NCBI RefSeq assembly: GCF_000427805.1
Contig: NZ_KE386584.1
Location: 16,021-80,020, forward strand
DNA: 64,000 bases
From: Budvicia aquatica DSM 5075 = ATCC 35567
GTDB taxonomy: Bacteria > Pseudomonadota > Gammaproteobacteria > Enterobacterales > Enterobacteriaceae
Reading direction: 5' to 3'
The notes beneath the pieces were generated by a model. It was given only the letters and a program-made list of their open reading frames with translations, was not told the DNA's origin and made no database searches. Positions 36,693-45,681 of this stretch are shown one piece after another; the first letter of the stretch is position 1; the number at the start of each line of letters is the position of its first letter. The position numbers were made by a program, and so were the translations under genes.

Positions 36693-37433
36693 CTTCCCCT
36701 CAACCGGCACAGAGTCAAAAAGATATCCGTCAAAACCGGGATCGTCGGAGTCAGACAGAACCATCAAGGTCTGCTTTACATTTTCTAAATGCTGCCACAT
36801 TGCCTGACGGGCGCCCTGCGGATCTCTACATTGCAATGCCTGTAGGATCTTTTGGTGGTCGCTTAACCAGTTGCGTCGATAGTCCTGATTACTGATATGG
36901 GTGTGTAACTTTTGCCACATGGCGCTGTTATTTCGGCGCACCCAAAGATCGTGCACCATATCTTCTAACAGTGAGTTCTGTGTCGCTTTGGCAATTAAAG
37001 TATGGAACAGCTCATCGCCGTCATAGTTAGTTTGCCCGCTCTCCAGCGCAAGGCGTTCTTGCTCCAGAGCGTTACGTAAATCAGCGATATCAGATTTAAC
37101 TAATTGAGTTGCGGCAAAGGCGGCAATATTGCTTTCAAGTAATTGTCTGGCCTGCAACATTTCAAACGGGCCAACATCATCGGCTGCCGATTGTGCTGGT
37201 TTTACATTATCAGGCAGATTAATCACGTAAACACCTGAGCCTTTGCGGACATCAATCAGGCTTTCCAGCTCTAACATAATTAATGCTTCACGGATAACTG
37301 CGCGGCTAACCTCAAATTGAGCGGCAATTTCACGCTCCGGCGGCAAGCGAGAACCTATCTCAAACTTGCCTGAACTTAGCATTACCCTCAGTTCCTGACC
37401 GACTTTTTGGTACAGGCGTTTAGCATCTGACAT
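36684..37433 (-). CDS. GntR/FadR-type regulator of the ExuR/UxuR group
   Basis: The 249-residue regulator has an N-terminal winged helix (GSRLPPEREIAAQFEVSRAV, then IREALIMLE) and a FadR-type C-terminal helical effector domain. The patterns GPFEMLQARQLLESNIAAFA and AMWQHLENVKQTL, and a closing FDGYLFDS, are hallmarks of UxuR/ExuR, which respond to hexuronates or aldonates. It probably controls the GH31/transporter genes that follow on the same strand upstream. The exact inducer is unknown. Confidence 0.85.
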   Translation of the reverse strand: MSDAKRLYQKVGQELRVMLSSGKFEIGSRLPPEREIAAQFEVSRAVIREALIMLELESLIDVRKGSGVYVINLPDNVKPAQSAADDVGPFEMLQARQLLESNIAAFAATQLVKSDIADLRNALEQERLALESGQTNYDGDELFHTLIAKATQNSLLEDMVHDLWVRRNNSAMWQKLHTHISNQDYRRNWLSDHQKILQALQCRDPQGARQAMWQHLENVKQTLMVLSDSDDPGFDGYLFDSVPVEGKGA

Positions 37434-37742
37434 GTAATATCCCCAACGTTACGCTTTTTAATATGGCTGATTATAACAAGTCTACCAGCCTTACCCATTA
37501 ACTGAATGATATTTAGCCTATTTAAGTTATTACATATCTAAGCTAAGTAATAAATCACGGTCCGTTAGGTCATCGCAGCCAGCCCATTGAACCTAAAAAA
37601 ACATCGTCCGTTGACCTCAAGACAGTCACTATACTCCGAAGTCTCTTTTGCGGATGAAACCGATGCAAATATAAAATGTAATGGTTTCATCAGTATCAAG
37701 CCGCCATTACGACGGCTTATCACTACTCATGCATCAACGGTC
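37434..37742. other. Intergenic region holding a diverged repeat copy
   Basis: About 310 bp without a gene. At 37571-37701 the plus strand resembles the right third of the mobile element at 22079-22426, both in bases (CATCG.CC, CTTTTGCGGA.GAAA) and in one translated frame. It is listed separately as a repeat. Confidence 0.5.
37571..37701 (+). repeat. Degenerate copy of the 22079-22426 element's right part
   Basis: The stretch aligns with 22275-22400 nearly without gaps. In the shared frame it reads HRPLTSRQSLYSEVSFADET, versus HRPSAARKRLYFDILFADEI in the other copy. Terminal inverted repeats and target duplication were not found here, so this is an old or truncated remnant. Confidence 0.6.
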
Positions 37743-40118
37743 TCAGCAGAGTGAAGCCAATACAACCTCACTAACTTGCTCGCCATTGATAAACAGAGGG
37801 CGGGTTTCGGTCTGAGGCAATATTGTCACTAGCTTATCCCATGATGGCACATAACGGCCTTTGGTCTGAATAGTCAGGTCAATACGCTGCGAATCTGAGG
37901 TAAGCGTCCAATCCAACCAGAGCGCATTCTGAGTCAGATAGTCAAAGCTTTCACCGTCATCCTCAAAAATATCGCCTGATGATGACCCGCTACCCTGCTG
38001 AGGAAATAAATACAGCTCCCGTACCTGTTCTTTTGCCAGCTGCGTTGAACACAGGCATCTTGAAGCAGGCAATACACTTCCGGCTCTGACCAGCAAAGGC
38101 AGACGTTCCAGCGGCGCAGGTACCACAATAGTCTGACCGCCGGTAAACCACTCACCGGTATAGAAGCAATACCAGCCGGTCTGATTAGCAGGAAGATAAA
38201 CTGAGCGCTCACGCTGCCCCTCTTCTACTACGCTGGCAACCAGCAGGTCACGACCGATAAGGAAATCATCCGTTTCACTAAAGGTATTTACGTCGTGTTC
38301 ATGGTCTAAAAAGGTCGGGCGAATCATCGGTTCATCATCGCGATGAGCCTGCCAGAGTAAATTATAAAAATAAGGGATCAGTCGATAACGCAGATTAATC
38401 GCATTACGAATCGCCGGAGTCACCTCCGGATACATCCAAGGCTCGTTGGCCGTATGATCATCATTCCATGAATGGATAGTAAAGCGCGGGTGCATTACAC
38501 CATTCTGAACCCAGCGAACAAACAGCTCTGCATCAGGTTTATCGCCAGAGAAGCCACCCACATCGTGTCCTAAGTTATACAGACCGGACAAACTCATTCC
38601 AACCCCCATACGGGTGTTATAACGTAGGGTTTGCCAACTGGTGCGGTTATCTCCGCTCCATGTCTGAACATAGCGTTGAATACCGGCACAGCCGGAACGG
38701 GAAATCAGATACGGGCGTTTTTCTGGTGCAAATCGCTGCTGAGCTTCCATCGAAGCGCGAATCATCAATAATGGCATCACCGGGCGAATATGTTTAATGG
38801 CTATCGGCTTACCGAATCCGTGACATACCGCTTCCCGATCCCAAACTTCAAACTCATTATTGTCATTCCAGGTAGAACCGATCCCCATCTCCAACAGTTG
38901 GCTGGTGACGTTGCTCTGCCACCATTGAATGGTTTCAGGGTTGGTAAAGTCCAGATGAGAACCTTCATCATCCCAGAATACTGAGCGTTCCGGCTCACCG
39001 GTTTCAGAATCCCGAACAAATAGCCCCGCCTGAGCAACTTCCTGGTATCTAGGGTGATCCTGTAGCAAACAAGGTTTGATATTTGCCGCCAGTCTAAAAC
39101 CGGCATCGAGGAATGCTTTACTCAATACCTTTGGCTGAGGAACTTTGTCGTAGTTCCAGTTAAACACATAACGTTTGTTATTAATCGAGGTATAACCCGA
39201 TGAAAGCTGGAATGAATCGCAAGGAATATCATGCTGTTTGCATAAGCTAATAAACTGCTGAAGCTGATTTTGGGCATCCGGCGCATCCGTATATGACATA
39301 GTAGAACCGCTATAGCCAAGGCTCCACTTGGGCCCGAACAGCGTCTTACCGGTTAAACGAACGAACTTCTTCGTCACATCTAATACTTGAGGCCCAAGGA
39401 ATAGGTAATAGTCGATATCGCCCGCTTCAGCCTGATAACGGCGATAAGGCAGATGGTAGTTATCCAGCTCTTTGCCTAAATCCAGCCAAGTACTGCTTAA
39501 GTTGTCATAAAACAGGCCAAAACTAACGCCTTCCCGACGGGTTATTGTAAACGGAATATGTTTATACAAAGGATCGGTTGATGCTGCGTTATATCCCATC
39601 GCATCAAGGTTACGCATCTCGAAACGACGCCCGCTGCGGTTAAGATCGCCCGATTTTTCACCCAGCCCGTACACCTGGTCCTGACCATAGCGCCGCTGAT
39701 AGTGCGCAACGCCATCGCCGTGTGAATTCAACATATAGGCACCGGTTGAGCGATCGGAGGTCAGCGCCTGCCATTGGTTTTGAGCATTTTTAAATTCCCA
39801 CTCCAGCCATAGCGGCTGATGGACCGTAACCCGTAGCTTATCGGTGCTGATAACTAAGTGGTTTTCAGCCTGTTCTAACCGATACGCTGGCAGAGAGAAT
39901 CCTTCAACGCTCAGACGAGGGCGACCTTCCCATGGCACATCATCTTTGGGAGCAATACACCAGGTTCTGTCCAGCGCCAGGGTATTATTTTGCTTAACTA
40001 ACACCCGAAACAGATCCTGTTCCAGAACGTACAGGCAAAAGGTATGGCGATTATCGACCCAAAGCTCAACGTGGTCAGAATGCTGTTGTTTTAACGTCCA
40101 GTTTTTCAATGTCTTCAT
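37743..40118 (-). CDS. Glycoside hydrolase family 31 enzyme
   Basis: The 791-residue enzyme has an N-terminal beta-sandwich (to about 220), a TIM barrel and C-terminal beta-domains, the normal GH31 layout. The nucleophile is Asp419 in WNDNNEFEVW and the acid/base is Asp490 in WSGDNRTSW. GH31 members cleave alpha-glucosides, alpha-xylosides, alpha-galactosides or sulfoquinovosides; the WNDNNE version is not the xylosidase YicI type. There is no signal peptide, so it acts in the cytoplasm on an imported glycoside. The ATG at 40118 fits the family; the GTG at 40154 adds 12 residues. Confidence 0.9.
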   Translation of the reverse strand: MKTLKNWTLKQQHSDHVELWVDNRHTFCLYVLEQDLFRVLVKQNNTLALDRTWCIAPKDDVPWEGRPRLSVEGFSLPAYRLEQAENHLVISTDKLRVTVHQPLWLEWEFKNAQNQWQALTSDRSTGAYMLNSHGDGVAHYQRRYGQDQVYGLGEKSGDLNRSGRRFEMRNLDAMGYNAASTDPLYKHIPFTITRREGVSFGLFYDNLSSTWLDLGKELDNYHLPYRRYQAEAGDIDYYLFLGPQVLDVTKKFVRLTGKTLFGPKWSLGYSGSTMSYTDAPDAQNQLQQFISLCKQHDIPCDSFQLSSGYTSINNKRYVFNWNYDKVPQPKVLSKAFLDAGFRLAANIKPCLLQDHPRYQEVAQAGLFVRDSETGEPERSVFWDDEGSHLDFTNPETIQWWQSNVTSQLLEMGIGSTWNDNNEFEVWDREAVCHGFGKPIAIKHIRPVMPLLMIRASMEAQQRFAPEKRPYLISRSGCAGIQRYVQTWSGDNRTSWQTLRYNTRMGVGMSLSGLYNLGHDVGGFSGDKPDAELFVRWVQNGVMHPRFTIHSWNDDHTANEPWMYPEVTPAIRNAINLRYRLIPYFYNLLWQAHRDDEPMIRPTFLDHEHDVNTFSETDDFLIGRDLLVASVVEEGQRERSVYLPANQTGWYCFYTGEWFTGGQTIVVPAPLERLPLLVRAGSVLPASRCLCSTQLAKEQVRELYLFPQQGSGSSSGDIFEDDGESFDYLTQNALWLDWTLTSDSQRIDLTIQTKGRYVPSWDKLVTILPQTETRPLFINGEQVSEVVLASLC

Positions 40119-40171
40119 AGCAAATATCTTCTTGGTTATCAGCAGTATCTTCACTGCCGGAAAAAATAAAT

Positions 40172-41485
40172 TCAGGCATGAGTGTTTTTTTGACTACGGC
40201 GTTCGGCAAACAGGAAAATCAGGAATGCGGCACCAATCAGGTCAAAGAAGCCCATGGCAACAAACAGTGGCCCAAAGCCGATCGTGTCGGAAACGGCGCC
40301 AATAAGCAGAGTAAATAAGAAGCTGGCGATCCATGCCGATGAACCCCGCAGGCCATTCACCGTTGCAACCTGACTCTTATCAAAGTTATTCACCACCAGC
40401 GCACTTAACATGCAGGAAATAACCTGATGACCAAACCCCCCCACGGAGATCAGAGCAATGGCGATATAGGGATCTTTGGTGATCGCCACAAAGGCCAGCG
40501 ATATCATCATAAAAGCGCCGGTAACCGAGCTGGCGATCACCGAGTTAATCTGACCGAAACCAAATATTTTGTGATACAGGTTAGTCATGTATCCACTGGC
40601 TACGCTGCCGATATCTGCCGCTAAGAAAGGTAGCCAGGCAAACATAGCGATCTGTTTTAGCTCCATTCCGCGCTCATTGGCCAGATATAAAGGAACCCAA
40701 AAACTAAATACCGCCCATGCCGGTTCAGCCAAAAAAGCCGGGATGGCGATTCCCCAGAATTTTTTATTTTTGCTTAGAATTCGCAGAGACTTAAAGAAAG
40801 GCAGCTTTTCAGTATCCGGCTCATTGTCCTGGCGGATAAAGGCCAGCTCTTTTTTGCTCAGATTCGGGTGATCTTCAGGTGAATGGTAAAACAACCACCA
40901 CAATACGACCCAAAGCAGTGCTAAGCCACCGGAGAACAAAAATGCCCCCTGCCAGCCAAACGAGATATGAGCAACAACAATGATTGGCGGAGCCAGCATG
41001 GCACCAATGGAGAAACCGACGCCGGCCCAACCGGCAGCAACCGGACGCTCTTTTCTCGGGAACCAGTCAGCAATTGTTTTGGCATTCGCTGGCGTTGCGG
41101 CAGCTTCAGCGCCGCCCATAAAGAAACGTAGAATCGCCAGTTGCAGCCAGCTACCGGCACCGGCATGCATCATACAAACTATGGCCCAAATACTGGCGCA
41201 AATTAAGAAACCTAACTTAAGGCCAATCACATCGATCAACCAGCCACATATTGGCTGAAAAACGGTATAGGCTAACTGGAAAGAGGCGACCACCCACGAG
41301 TACTGCTCAGTGGTCATATTAAGACTGGTCTTTAACTCCGGGGCCAAAATACCCAATGAGTTACGGGTAATGTAGTTGACGGTCACGCCAAGTAAAAATA
41401 GCGCCAGCATCCACCATCTTAAAGACTTCCATTTTCTGCGGGTAGAAAAGGCTTCTTCGCCCGATTCTTTAACATCAATACTCAT
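40172..41485 (-). CDS. MFS transporter, ACS family (ExuT-like)
   Basis: The 437-residue, 12-helix carrier has the hexuronate-transporter-like start LRWWMLALFLLGVTVNYITR, the RFFMGGAEAAATPANAKTIA helix-4 motif and the AWLPFLAADIGSVASGY segment. It therefore belongs with ExuT and other organic-anion:proton symporters. The start at 41485 has GGAGAG four bases upstream. It lies 53 bp upstream of the GH31 gene and is presumably its substrate importer. Confidence 0.87.
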   Translation of the reverse strand: MSIDVKESGEEAFSTRRKWKSLRWWMLALFLLGVTVNYITRNSLGILAPELKTSLNMTTEQYSWVVASFQLAYTVFQPICGWLIDVIGLKLGFLICASIWAIVCMMHAGAGSWLQLAILRFFMGGAEAAATPANAKTIADWFPRKERPVAAGWAGVGFSIGAMLAPPIIVVAHISFGWQGAFLFSGGLALLWVVLWWLFYHSPEDHPNLSKKELAFIRQDNEPDTEKLPFFKSLRILSKNKKFWGIAIPAFLAEPAWAVFSFWVPLYLANERGMELKQIAMFAWLPFLAADIGSVASGYMTNLYHKIFGFGQINSVIASSVTGAFMMISLAFVAITKDPYIAIALISVGGFGHQVISCMLSALVVNNFDKSQVATVNGLRGSSAWIASFLFTLLIGAVSDTIGFGPLFVAMGFFDLIGAAFLIFLFAERRSQKNTHA

Positions 41486-41663
41486 CGCACTCTCCATCAT
41501 CCATTTTGTGGGAAATTTCCCAATACCGGTTCAATTTGGCAGAGTCAGTCAAATGTATCAGGTGTTCTGAATATGAGAAAAACACTAATGAAAAATAAAA
41601 ATTTTAATAATCATTTGGTTATAATCATACCCACCGAAAAATTTATCTGACCAGTAAGAGAAA

Positions 41664-41675
41664 TTGGTTTACCAA
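41664..41675. promoter_or_regulatory. Candidate operator in the transporter-LacI intergenic region
   Basis: The perfect dyad TTGGTTTACCAA lies between the divergent transporter and LacI genes, with a related half-site TTGGTTATAA near 41616. Position suggests binding of the LacI-family regulator. Confidence 0.4.
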
Positions 41676-41835
41676 ATAAACATAGCGATAAAAGAATCCT
41701 GGCTACAACGGCTTTATTTGCAATAATTCTCATGGAGTGACTAAAAATCATTCACATTGATCAAATAAACCTTATATTGATGCAATCACTGGCCATGAGA
41801 ATTTTTTCATTTGCTAATTTGAAGGAGATCACAAA

Positions 41836-42903
41836 ATGAACGGAAAGCTAAAAATTCGTGAAATATCAGACTCGACTGGCCTTTCGATCAGTACCGTTTC
41901 CAGAGTATTGGCCGGTAAGTCCAATACCAGCGATAAAGCCAAAAGCTTGGTGATGAATTACGCAAAATCCCAAGGAATTCTGAGTGATATTTACGGTGGA
42001 AGGCTGTTGCTCAACCACCTGACAATCTTTGCGCCGCCCAGAGCGTTTGATATCCGCACCGACGTCTTTTATCACAAAGTGATTCAGGGTGTCGTTCAGG
42101 CATTAGAAAAACGTGAAGTTCACATTCGTTATTGCGGCATTGAGGAAAATAACAGCGATACGTCGCTGTTTCTGGAAAGAATTACCGATCCGATGACCGA
42201 AGCCGCGCTGATTATTGGTATTGATGACCCTCATATTCACACTCTGGCCGCCGATTTAAAAAAGCCCTGCGTATTAATCAACTGCTACGATAAAAGTATG
42301 CAGCTAGACTGCGTTGCTCCGGATCATCGCCTTATTGGTGAATTTTCAGCGAACTACTTAATCAGGCAGGGGCATCGAAAAATACTGACGCTAATCTGCC
42401 CGAGAAGAATCACTATGGAACGGCGGCTAAGTGGTATTAAATCGGCCTATATTGATAACAATATCGAATTTATTGAGCCCCTGCACTTGGTTACCACATC
42501 GGGTTTCAGCACCGCTGAATCAGAACTGGCGATCGGTCAATACTTCAGCCAAACCGCGCCTGAAGACTACCCGACAGCCATTTTGGCCGGAGGGGAATTT
42601 ATGTCAGCCGGCGCTATCAATGCGCTAAAAAACATGGGGATGTCGGTGCCCGCAGATATCTCAGTCATGAGCATGGACGGCTTTAGTATTAGCGCTATCC
42701 ATGGTATTGAACTCACTTCTCTTCAGGTTCCGTGCAGTGAGTTGGGGGAAGAAGCCATTAACCTATTACAGCAACGAATTCTCCGGCCGGAGTCCTCGTA
42801 CCGAACTCAGTTATTACAGGGGAAACTGGCAGTTAAAGAGTCGGTAAAACCGGCCAGCGCTTATAAAAATAATACGGCGATAGACCACCGGCTATATGAC
42901 TGA
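41836..42903 (+). CDS. LacI-family transcriptional regulator
   Basis: The 355-residue regulator has the LacI helix-turn-helix (IREISDSTGLSISTVSRVLA) and hinge, then a periplasmic-binding-like sugar domain (GYQR-type ligand region replaced by RQGHRKILTLICPRR; SVMSMDGFSISAIHGIELTS). GGAG lies nine bases before the ATG. It is divergent from the ExuT-like transporter and likely represses the transporter-GH31 operon. A second regulator, the GntR gene, sits at the other end of the cluster. Confidence 0.9.
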   Translation: MNGKLKIREISDSTGLSISTVSRVLAGKSNTSDKAKSLVMNYAKSQGILSDIYGGRLLLNHLTIFAPPRAFDIRTDVFYHKVIQGVVQALEKREVHIRYCGIEENNSDTSLFLERITDPMTEAALIIGIDDPHIHTLAADLKKPCVLINCYDKSMQLDCVAPDHRLIGEFSANYLIRQGHRKILTLICPRRITMERRLSGIKSAYIDNNIEFIEPLHLVTTSGFSTAESELAIGQYFSQTAPEDYPTAILAGGEFMSAGAINALKNMGMSVPADISVMSMDGFSISAIHGIELTSLQVPCSELGEEAINLLQQRILRPESSYRTQLLQGKLAVKESVKPASAYKNNTAIDHRLYD

Positions 42904-43110
42904 TTAAACCGGCTTAGGTCTCAAATAGTAAAATAGTGATTAGCAACTATAATTAAGCCATGGTCAAAATAATTCGAGTAGTGCCGATGAGCTTACTCAG
43001 CTAAGTGATTCGGATGAGGGAACGCAGCCAACAAAAATGCGGCTTGAAGTATGGCGGATATATGAGCACTTATCCGACCGGATAATCAGCAGAGACCAAC
43101 GGAGGACAGA
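42904..43110. other. Intergenic DNA with ERIC remnant
   Basis: This stretch between the LacI gene and a small open frame is largely an ERIC element that has lost its left-hand arm segment. No other signal was recognised. Confidence 0.4.
42960..43063. repeat. ERIC (IRU) element, left arm truncated
   Basis: The copy keeps AAAATAATTCGAG, the core GAGCTTACTCAGCTAAGTGA and the right arm ending GGCTTGAAGTATGGCGGATA. About 25 bp of the left arm (the GCGGCGGCAAG part) are missing. The end repeats have decayed compared with the copy at 9474. Confidence 0.8.
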
Positions 43111-43269
43111 ATGAATCTACATTTTTTCCGCGCCCACGTGCTGGGAATGGCCATAACCTCTATACCGGTGATTACAGAGGCGACGACGTCTAGTGAAGTT
43201 GCTGCGAAAGCGCCTAAAGAAAACGGCCAGATCGGTAGCAAAAAAGCCACTGCTAACAAAAGGCATTGA
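43111..43269 (+). CDS. Possible 52-residue small protein
   Basis: A short frame begins MNLHFFRAHVLGMAITSIPV and continues with a Lys/Ala/Thr-rich polar half ending KKATANKRH. It has an excellent ribosome-binding site (GGAGG, five bases before ATG), the main reason to report it. The first 22 residues could be a weak signal peptide. No family was recognised. It lies alone between an ERIC element and the convergent fimbrial operon and may be a chance frame or a gene remnant. Confidence 0.4.
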   Translation: MNLHFFRAHVLGMAITSIPVITEATTSSEVAAKAPKENGQIGSKKATANKRH

Positions 43270-43408
43270 TAGACCTGAAGCGAGTATTAACGCTTTAACT
43301 TCTGACCGTTGAGCAAAGGAATCGACGCCCCAAGGTCAACGGTGAAGTGATAACCAAAACATATCATATCCTGTCAAAAATAATGATTAACCTAGAGGCT
43401 CAAACCGT

Positions 43409-43927
43409 TTAGCTTTTTGGCGTCACCGTTAACGTATAGGTTCCGCTATAGTTACCCAAAGGATAGGTTTCGGTTCGCTGAGCAGATATAAAGCGAATAT
43501 AGATCCCTTCATCGGTAGCGGGTATCTCTGTCACCGTAGCGTATACCTTAGCTTCGGCATTGAATCCGGTACTACTCATAGGCTTCGTCGGGCTACTGTA
43601 CCAGGTAGAGCCTATCGGCATAATAAAGTTATTCGGGTCACCTACCTTCTTCAACCCGGTCGAACCTTCCAGCTTTAGGTTCACCATATTGGCATTACCA
43701 ATAAAATGGAAAGACTTGGTCATCCCTACCATATAACTGTTTTTATCTTCCAGCTTCACCTGAACGTTACCTTCGGTAACGTCGGCGTTATGGTCATAAA
43801 TAACGCGCACGCTGGACGCTATTTCAGCGGTAACATCGATGGATGTTCTCACCGAAACCACGGCAAGAGCCTGTTGGGAAGCCAACAGCACGTATACAAG
43901 TCCGAACGTCACTATCAATTTATTCAT
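43409..43927 (-). CDS. CS1-type fimbrial subunit (distal gene)
   Basis: The 172-residue exported protein has a signal peptide ending QQALA/VV and a CS1/CfaB-like subunit pattern: an initial SIDVTAEIASSVRV donor-like strand and a final GNYSGTYTLTVTPKS strand. It is the last gene of the fimbrial operon, following the tip-like gene after 32 bp. It is one of three subunit genes in the operon and may be a minor or alternative pilin. Ribosome-binding site AGGGA lies seven bases upstream. Confidence 0.78.
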   Translation of the reverse strand: MNKLIVTFGLVYVLLASQQALAVVSVRTSIDVTAEIASSVRVIYDHNADVTEGNVQVKLEDKNSYMVGMTKSFHFIGNANMVNLKLEGSTGLKKVGDPNNFIMPIGSTWYSSPTKPMSSTGFNAEAKVYATVTEIPATDEGIYIRFISAQRTETYPLGNYSGTYTLTVTPKS

Positions 43928-43959
43928 TATTTTTTCCCTGTAAATGTTCTGACTATTCG

Positions 43960-44979
43960 CTAAAGGCTCGGAGTCACTACCGCAGTAAAGGTATCTGAAA
44001 AGTGGGTTCCGCCTTTTAGCCCCACCAGATCCTTTCCGCGAATAGTAAAATTAATTTCTAATAGCTGCGCCGACCCTGAAGTGCTTCCCAGGGTATAGGT
44101 CAGTACGTCACCATAGCCGACCGTCCGCTTATCCACGCTGATGCCGTAAGGAATAAATTTTTCAGGCTGTTCAAGGGAATACATACGGAAGTCTCGGTTT
44201 GGCGCCCCTTTCATTGATTCAAAAGTCACATTAAACGGCAACACCGTCGCCGGCGAATCAGAAATACGCCGTACGTTAAGCACCGCCGTTTTTATGGTGT
44301 CCTGATTAATGGCGACGGTGCTAAAACGTGCCGCGTCAGCCTTTAAAAAGCTTGCATCAATCAGCGCCGGGTCGCTTCTTAAGGTTCGGGCAAAAGAGAG
44401 ATAAACATTACTGGCTTTCGCCACTCCGTCGTTACCCGTCAGGCGAACATTGCCCAGTAAAATGCGTTGACCTGCAAACTGGCTAAGATCGGTGTTTTTT
44501 TGTAATACGATCTCGGTTCCATCGCCGGACTGACTATCGCCCAGCGCAAAGCCCACCACGCTATCCCCTGACGAAGACACATAATTGATGGTGCTGCCAC
44601 ACTGATAGTTTTTCTCATAGCGATAAGGGCGCTGACTGAACATGGCAATGGGAATTCGCACACCTTGCAGAACGCCAGAACCGGTAAGATAACGCCCTGA
44701 ACATAGACCTTGCCCGGCACTTTGTACTATACCGCTAAGCTTTTCACCGTCAGACAGCGTAGAGACAAAGTATGACGGTCCCAGCGATCCTGCGCCGCCA
44801 TCGCGAGTCACGATAGTGCTATAACGGCCGGGAGCGTTCTTCTCAACGTTAATAATCAGATCGCCGCTCCCCTGAGTAACCGCAGCCAGTAGCGGATGAC
44901 ATACCAGGCTAAGCCCGGCATAAAATAAGCACAATCCGATCCGACGAATAGGAAAACGGTGAATACACGCTGATTTCAT
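43960..44979 (-). CDS. CfaE-like fimbrial tip adhesin
   Basis: The 339-residue precursor has a signal peptide ending HPLLAA and the two-domain size expected of CfaE/CooD tip proteins of alternate chaperone-usher fimbriae. Its C-terminal domain ends in a pilin-like strand (GGTHFSDTFTAVVTPSL). It contains the cysteine pair CSGRYL and YQCGS in the adhesin half. It starts three bases after the chaperone stop with AAGGAG upstream. The receptor is unknown. Confidence 0.8.
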   Translation of the reverse strand: MKSACIHRFPIRRIGLCLFYAGLSLVCHPLLAAVTQGSGDLIINVEKNAPGRYSTIVTRDGGAGSLGPSYFVSTLSDGEKLSGIVQSAGQGLCSGRYLTGSGVLQGVRIPIAMFSQRPYRYEKNYQCGSTINYVSSSGDSVVGFALGDSQSGDGTEIVLQKNTDLSQFAGQRILLGNVRLTGNDGVAKASNVYLSFARTLRSDPALIDASFLKADAARFSTVAINQDTIKTAVLNVRRISDSPATVLPFNVTFESMKGAPNRDFRMYSLEQPEKFIPYGISVDKRTVGYGDVLTYTLGSTSGSAQLLEINFTIRGKDLVGLKGGTHFSDTFTAVVTPSL

Positions 44980-44982
44980 TGA

Positions 44983-45681
44983 TTACTCCTTGAGTGCACA
45001 GGCAACGTAGCGATACTTCTTGCCGTCGAGTTCAAAAGAGAGCTCATTTCTGGCTTTGACCTTACGTATATGAACCGGATAAACATTGATATCTTCCGAT
45101 TTAACGCCGTCGATGGTGACGTTGCGCATCTCGCTGCGGCTATTACCCTGAGATTCCAACTGATAATTTCCGCCGCTGCAGTTAACCTTTAAATCTTGGG
45201 TCAGAGTACCGTTTGGCATATAACGCACTAAAACGTCATAACCAATAGCAAAGCGAACCTTGCCTGGGTCGACGGCATCTTCAGGATAGGTAGGACGAAC
45301 CCGCAGGCGATAGACCTGCTCTTTCTCCACCGGTTTCATGGTCATAATGCGGATTTTCTTTTGTGAACCATAAGGAATCATCACTTTAGTTGGCGAGAAC
45401 AGTAAGGTCGGTTCCGCCTTTCCTAGCTCTTTCTCAAGATCCTCTTTTGACTCCCCCGGATTCTTAATCATAAACAGATCCAGAGAGACGAACTCATACT
45501 GCTCCTTATCACTGGAAGCAGGAAATGAGGACTTAATGGTGATGTAGTTATCCCGCGGAGTGTCAATTTTTATCTGTTTAATAATAGGAATAACTTCTAC
45601 CGCCGGAGCCATAAAAGAAACGCTGGCCAATGAAATTATCCCCATGAGAATAAAAGGTTTTTTACTATTAAATATGCTCAC
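44983..45681 (-). CDS. CfaA-like periplasmic fimbrial chaperone
   Basis: The 232-residue chaperone of the alternate (alpha) chaperone-usher group has a signal peptide followed by two Ig-like domains. The subunit-binding region reads LLFSPTKVMIPYGSQKKIRI and YRLRVRPTYPED. The GTG at 45681 has GGAG six bases upstream and overlaps the usher's end; the ATG at 45693 has no ribosome-binding site. It delivers subunits to the usher. Confidence 0.83.
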   Translation of the reverse strand: MSIFNSKKPFILMGIISLASVSFMAPAVEVIPIIKQIKIDTPRDNYITIKSSFPASSDKEQYEFVSLDLFMIKNPGESKEDLEKELGKAEPTLLFSPTKVMIPYGSQKKIRIMTMKPVEKEQVYRLRVRPTYPEDAVDPGKVRFAIGYDVLVRYMPNGTLTQDLKVNCSGGNYQLESQGNSRSEMRNVTIDGVKSEDINVYPVHIRKVKARNELSFELDGKKYRYVACALKE

